Source of the DNA: Dyadobacter sp. 676
GTDB taxonomy: Bacteria > Bacteroidota > Bacteroidia > Cytophagales > Spirosomataceae
Assembly (NCBI RefSeq): GCF_040448675.1
Contig: NZ_CP159289.1
Coordinates: forward strand, 6,307,001-6,371,000
Reading direction: 5' to 3'
DNA length: 64,000 bases
Shown piece after piece: positions 62,095 to 64,000 of this stretch. Made by a program: the position numbers and the translations under genes. The notes beneath the pieces are model-generated. The model did no database searches. It was not told the DNA's origin and saw only the letters and a list, made by a program, of their open reading frames with translations. The stretch's first letter is position 1, and every line of letters begins with the position of its first letter.

Positions 62095-64000
62095 TTATCG
62101 CCGCCTGCGCAACCTCGCCATATAACCGCCACCGGCTGCCATCCGGATTTTCAGGCTGTCGCGCGAGGTGAGTGCCGCTTCGGAAAGGCGGTAATCGGCC
62201 GGGTAGCGGTCGGCATTTATGCCGTCTTCGCAAATCGTGGCCTCGTAAGTTGTTCCTGCGGTAAGAAAGGCGAGTGGAACGGTCAGTTCGCGGGCCGTGG
62301 AATCGTTGAGCGCGCCTATGTACCAGTCGGCACCCTTTTTGCGGACAGTGACGATGTACTCGCCCAGTTTCGCGTCGGGGATGCTGGTGGTGTCCCAAAC
62401 CGTCGGGATGCTGCCCAGAAGCTGCATGAATGCGGGTTCTTTCAGGCCTTGCGACGGGTTCCCGGCAAAGAACTGGACAGGACTTTCGTAAACCACGAAC
62501 ATGGCAAGCTGCTGCGTGCGCGTAGTGAGCGACATTACATTCTCCGGCATCGGGTGAAAGCCTTTCGGCGTCGCGTTGTTGAGCATGCCCGGCTCGTAAT
62601 CCAGGGGCCCGCCGAGCATCCGTATAAACGGGAGCAGTACATTATGCCCGGGCGTAGATTTGGCGCTCCACATATTATATTCCGAACCGAGCACTGCCTC
62701 GCGCGCGACCGCGTGCGGAAATGTCCGGTTAAAGCCCGCCGGCTTGAATGCGCCATGAAACATCAGCATGATCTTGTGCCGGGCACATGCTTCCGCGACT
62801 TTATAGAAGAATTGCACGGCCTTCTGGTCGTCGCGGTTGATGAAATCGGTCATGATAAAATCCACTCCCCATTTACTGAACTGTTCGAGCGCCGGTTCGA
62901 GTTGCTTTTCGAGTGTAAGTGCAAGCGTCCACATGCTTATGCCGATACCCTTACTTCTGGCATAGGCAACGATTTCCTCCATATCGATATCGGGATTGAT
63001 CCTGAACAGATCGTTGTTGTCGCTCCATCCGGCATCCATCATAATGCGTTCAAAACCGAATTGCCTGGCAAAATCGATATAGTATTTGTAAGTGGCGGTG
63101 TTGATACCGCTCTTGAAAGGCACATTGAAAATGTTGGAAGCGATAATCCATTCGTCGGTGGCCTTGCCGGGTTTGACCCACGACAGATCCGCCACGCGCG
63201 AGGGGCTCGCTAGCCGGTAAACGAGGTCGTTGCCGGGCAGGTCCCGGTCTTCGGAGGCGATAACGAGCACCCGCCATGGGAACGGCCGGGTGCCTTTTGT
63301 TTTGGCCAGAAAGTCGGCACGTCTGGAAACATACCGCGTTGAATACAGCTCTCTGGTTTCCGCTTCTTCCGCCGGGTAGGGGGCAAACCGGCCGAACAGC
63401 GCTTTTTCTTCGTTGCCCGTGAGGAACATGCCGGGGTAATCTTCAAGGTCCGATTCGGTAATCCCGATTTTGGGAGAGTCCCCGGGCGCGACAAGAACAG
63501 GGGAGAAGAAAAGGCTTTTGGAAGATATGCTTTCCAGTGGTTTCACCGTGTAAGGTTCTTCAAAACTGGTATGGTAAATGTCCATATTCGACGGAGGCGC
63601 GACTTCGGGATAATACACCGGGTGATTGGCCGGGAAGCGGAACGCGGCGGTTTCGGAGCGTACGGTGATGTCGGCAGGAAACGATGTGGCGATGCGGTAG
63701 GCCACGCCATCGTCATATACCCGGAAAACCACCGCGAACGCATTGCGAAGCGTGATTTTGAGCTCTCTGTAATGGTCGGGGATGTGCCTTCGCTTTTCCG
63801 GTACCGGCGATACGATCGTTTCGTTGACGTTCCGTTCAATGAATTTCGGTTTCGACAATCCGTCCGAAAGTTTTTTGCCGTCGGAAAGAACCATATCGAT
63901 TTCCGACGGCGACAAAAGCAGCTGGTTATTGAAATACACGCAATACCGTAGCTGGTCGTCGAGAAAGGCAACCAGCCGGATGGTTCCATTCGGGGAAACG
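62095..64000 (-). CDS. GH97-family glycoside hydrolase (partial, N-terminus beyond window)
   Basis: 635 codons enter from the right edge; the frame is open to base 64000, so the apparent GTG start near 63939 is internal. The N-terminal beta-sandwich reads 'VSPNGTIRLVAFLDDQLRY', 'DGVAYRIATSFP' and 'FRFPANHPVYYPEVAPPSNMD'. The TIM barrel has 'YIDFARQFGFERIMMDAGWSD', 'KWGVDFIMTDFINRDDQ', 'LMFHGAFKPAGFNRTFPHAVAREAVLGSEYN' and 'GGPLDYEPGML'. A C-terminal beta domain ends near 62095. The Asp pattern around 'VDFIMTDF' recalls the retaining (alpha-galactosidase-type) branch rather than SusB-type inverting alpha-glucosidase, but the subtype is an inference. Probably exported; signal not visible. Confidence 0.92.
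   Translation of the reverse strand, partial: VSPNGTIRLVAFLDDQLRYCVYFNNQLLLSPSEIDMVLSDGKKLSDGLSKPKFIERNVNETIVSPVPEKRRHIPDHYRELKITLRNAFAVVFRVYDDGVAYRIATSFPADITVRSETAAFRFPANHPVYYPEVAPPSNMDIYHTSFEEPYTVKPLESISSKSLFFSPVLVAPGDSPKIGITESDLEDYPGMFLTGNEEKALFGRFAPYPAEEAETRELYSTRYVSRRADFLAKTKGTRPFPWRVLVIASEDRDLPGNDLVYRLASPSRVADLSWVKPGKATDEWIIASNIFNVPFKSGINTATYKYYIDFARQFGFERIMMDAGWSDNNDLFRINPDIDMEEIVAYARSKGIGISMWTLALTLEKQLEPALEQFSKWGVDFIMTDFINRDDQKAVQFFYKVAEACARHKIMLMFHGAFKPAGFNRTFPHAVAREAVLGSEYNMWSAKSTPGHNVLLPFIRMLGGPLDYEPGMLNNATPKGFHPMPENVMSLTTRTQQLAMFVVYESPVQFFAGNPSQGLKEPAFMQLLGSIPTVWDTTSIPDAKLGEYIVTVRKKGADWYIGALNDSTARELTVPLAFLTAGTTYEATICEDGINADRYPADYRLSEAALTSRDSLKIRMAAGGGYMARLRRRR

Noticed and set aside
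1..64000. tRNA, rRNA, insertion sequences, attachment sites, replication origin
   Set aside because: I saw no cloverleaf, rRNA block, transposase, integrase or origin-like DnaA-box cluster; short tRNAs could be missed by eye, so a tRNA search would be the decisive check.

Overview
The window is a stretch of a Bacteroidota chromosome, most likely a Cytophagales member of the Spirosomaceae (Dyadobacter-like). The reasons are three SusC/SusD pairs, FecI/FecR-type sigma and anti-sigma genes, a type IX secretion (T9SS) sorting domain, LytS/LytTR two-component genes, promoters of the TTG-N18-TAnnTTTG type, and roughly even GC content. The genus is an inference from gene content. I saw no rRNA, tRNA, insertion sequence, prophage or CRISPR array.

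Layout. 1-6622 (minus strand): a glycan-uptake locus with SusC, SusD, a DUF3823 lipoprotein and a GH71/99-like lipoprotein cut by the left edge. 6969-12270 (minus): a LytS-type kinase, a LytTR regulator, a TonB-dependent receptor, a small periplasmic protein and a His-rich membrane peptide. 12410-19902 (minus): three tail-collar proteins, a GNAT acetyltransferase, a DUF6916-like protein and a ~1650-residue T9SS surface protein; this is the best candidate here for an undescribed system. 20441-34129 (plus): a GH140-like enzyme, then a FecI-type sigma factor, FecR anti-sigma, STN-SusC, SusD, a planctomycete-type cytochrome/DUF1549/DUF1553 lipoprotein and a DUF1501 protein. 34178-36022 (minus): four small membrane or exported proteins. 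36183-41877: a GlxA/AraC-type regulator divergent from two VOC proteins, then a short UvrA-type ABC protein, an SRPBCC protein and an NTF2-like lipoprotein. 42045-46598 (minus): an ECF sigma factor, an anti-sigma-like membrane protein, a DUF4097 protein and two paralogous outer-membrane proteins. 46804-49529 (minus): a membrane PHP-type protein overlapping a GT39 glycosyltransferase. 50092-54861 (plus): a third SusC/SusD pair. 55032-64000: a calcineurin-like phosphatase, one LytTR regulator with two kinases, a Nudix hydrolase, a PepSY membrane protein, a membrane protein with an operator-like palindrome, and a GH97 enzyme cut by the right edge.

Six genes are broken in the sequence as given. 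Each break sits in a run of 6-8 identical bases (G7 at 1006, A7 at 5425, G7 at 8264, T6 at 8699, T6 at 9111, T8 at 17188, C6 at 19161, C6 at 46107, T6 at 46347). Changing each run by one base (T8 and T6-46347 could also be two) restores six full-length proteins of family-typical size. These are best read as homopolymer sequencing errors, although slippage-based switching is not excluded. Broken genes are annotated as pseudogene with the restored product described.
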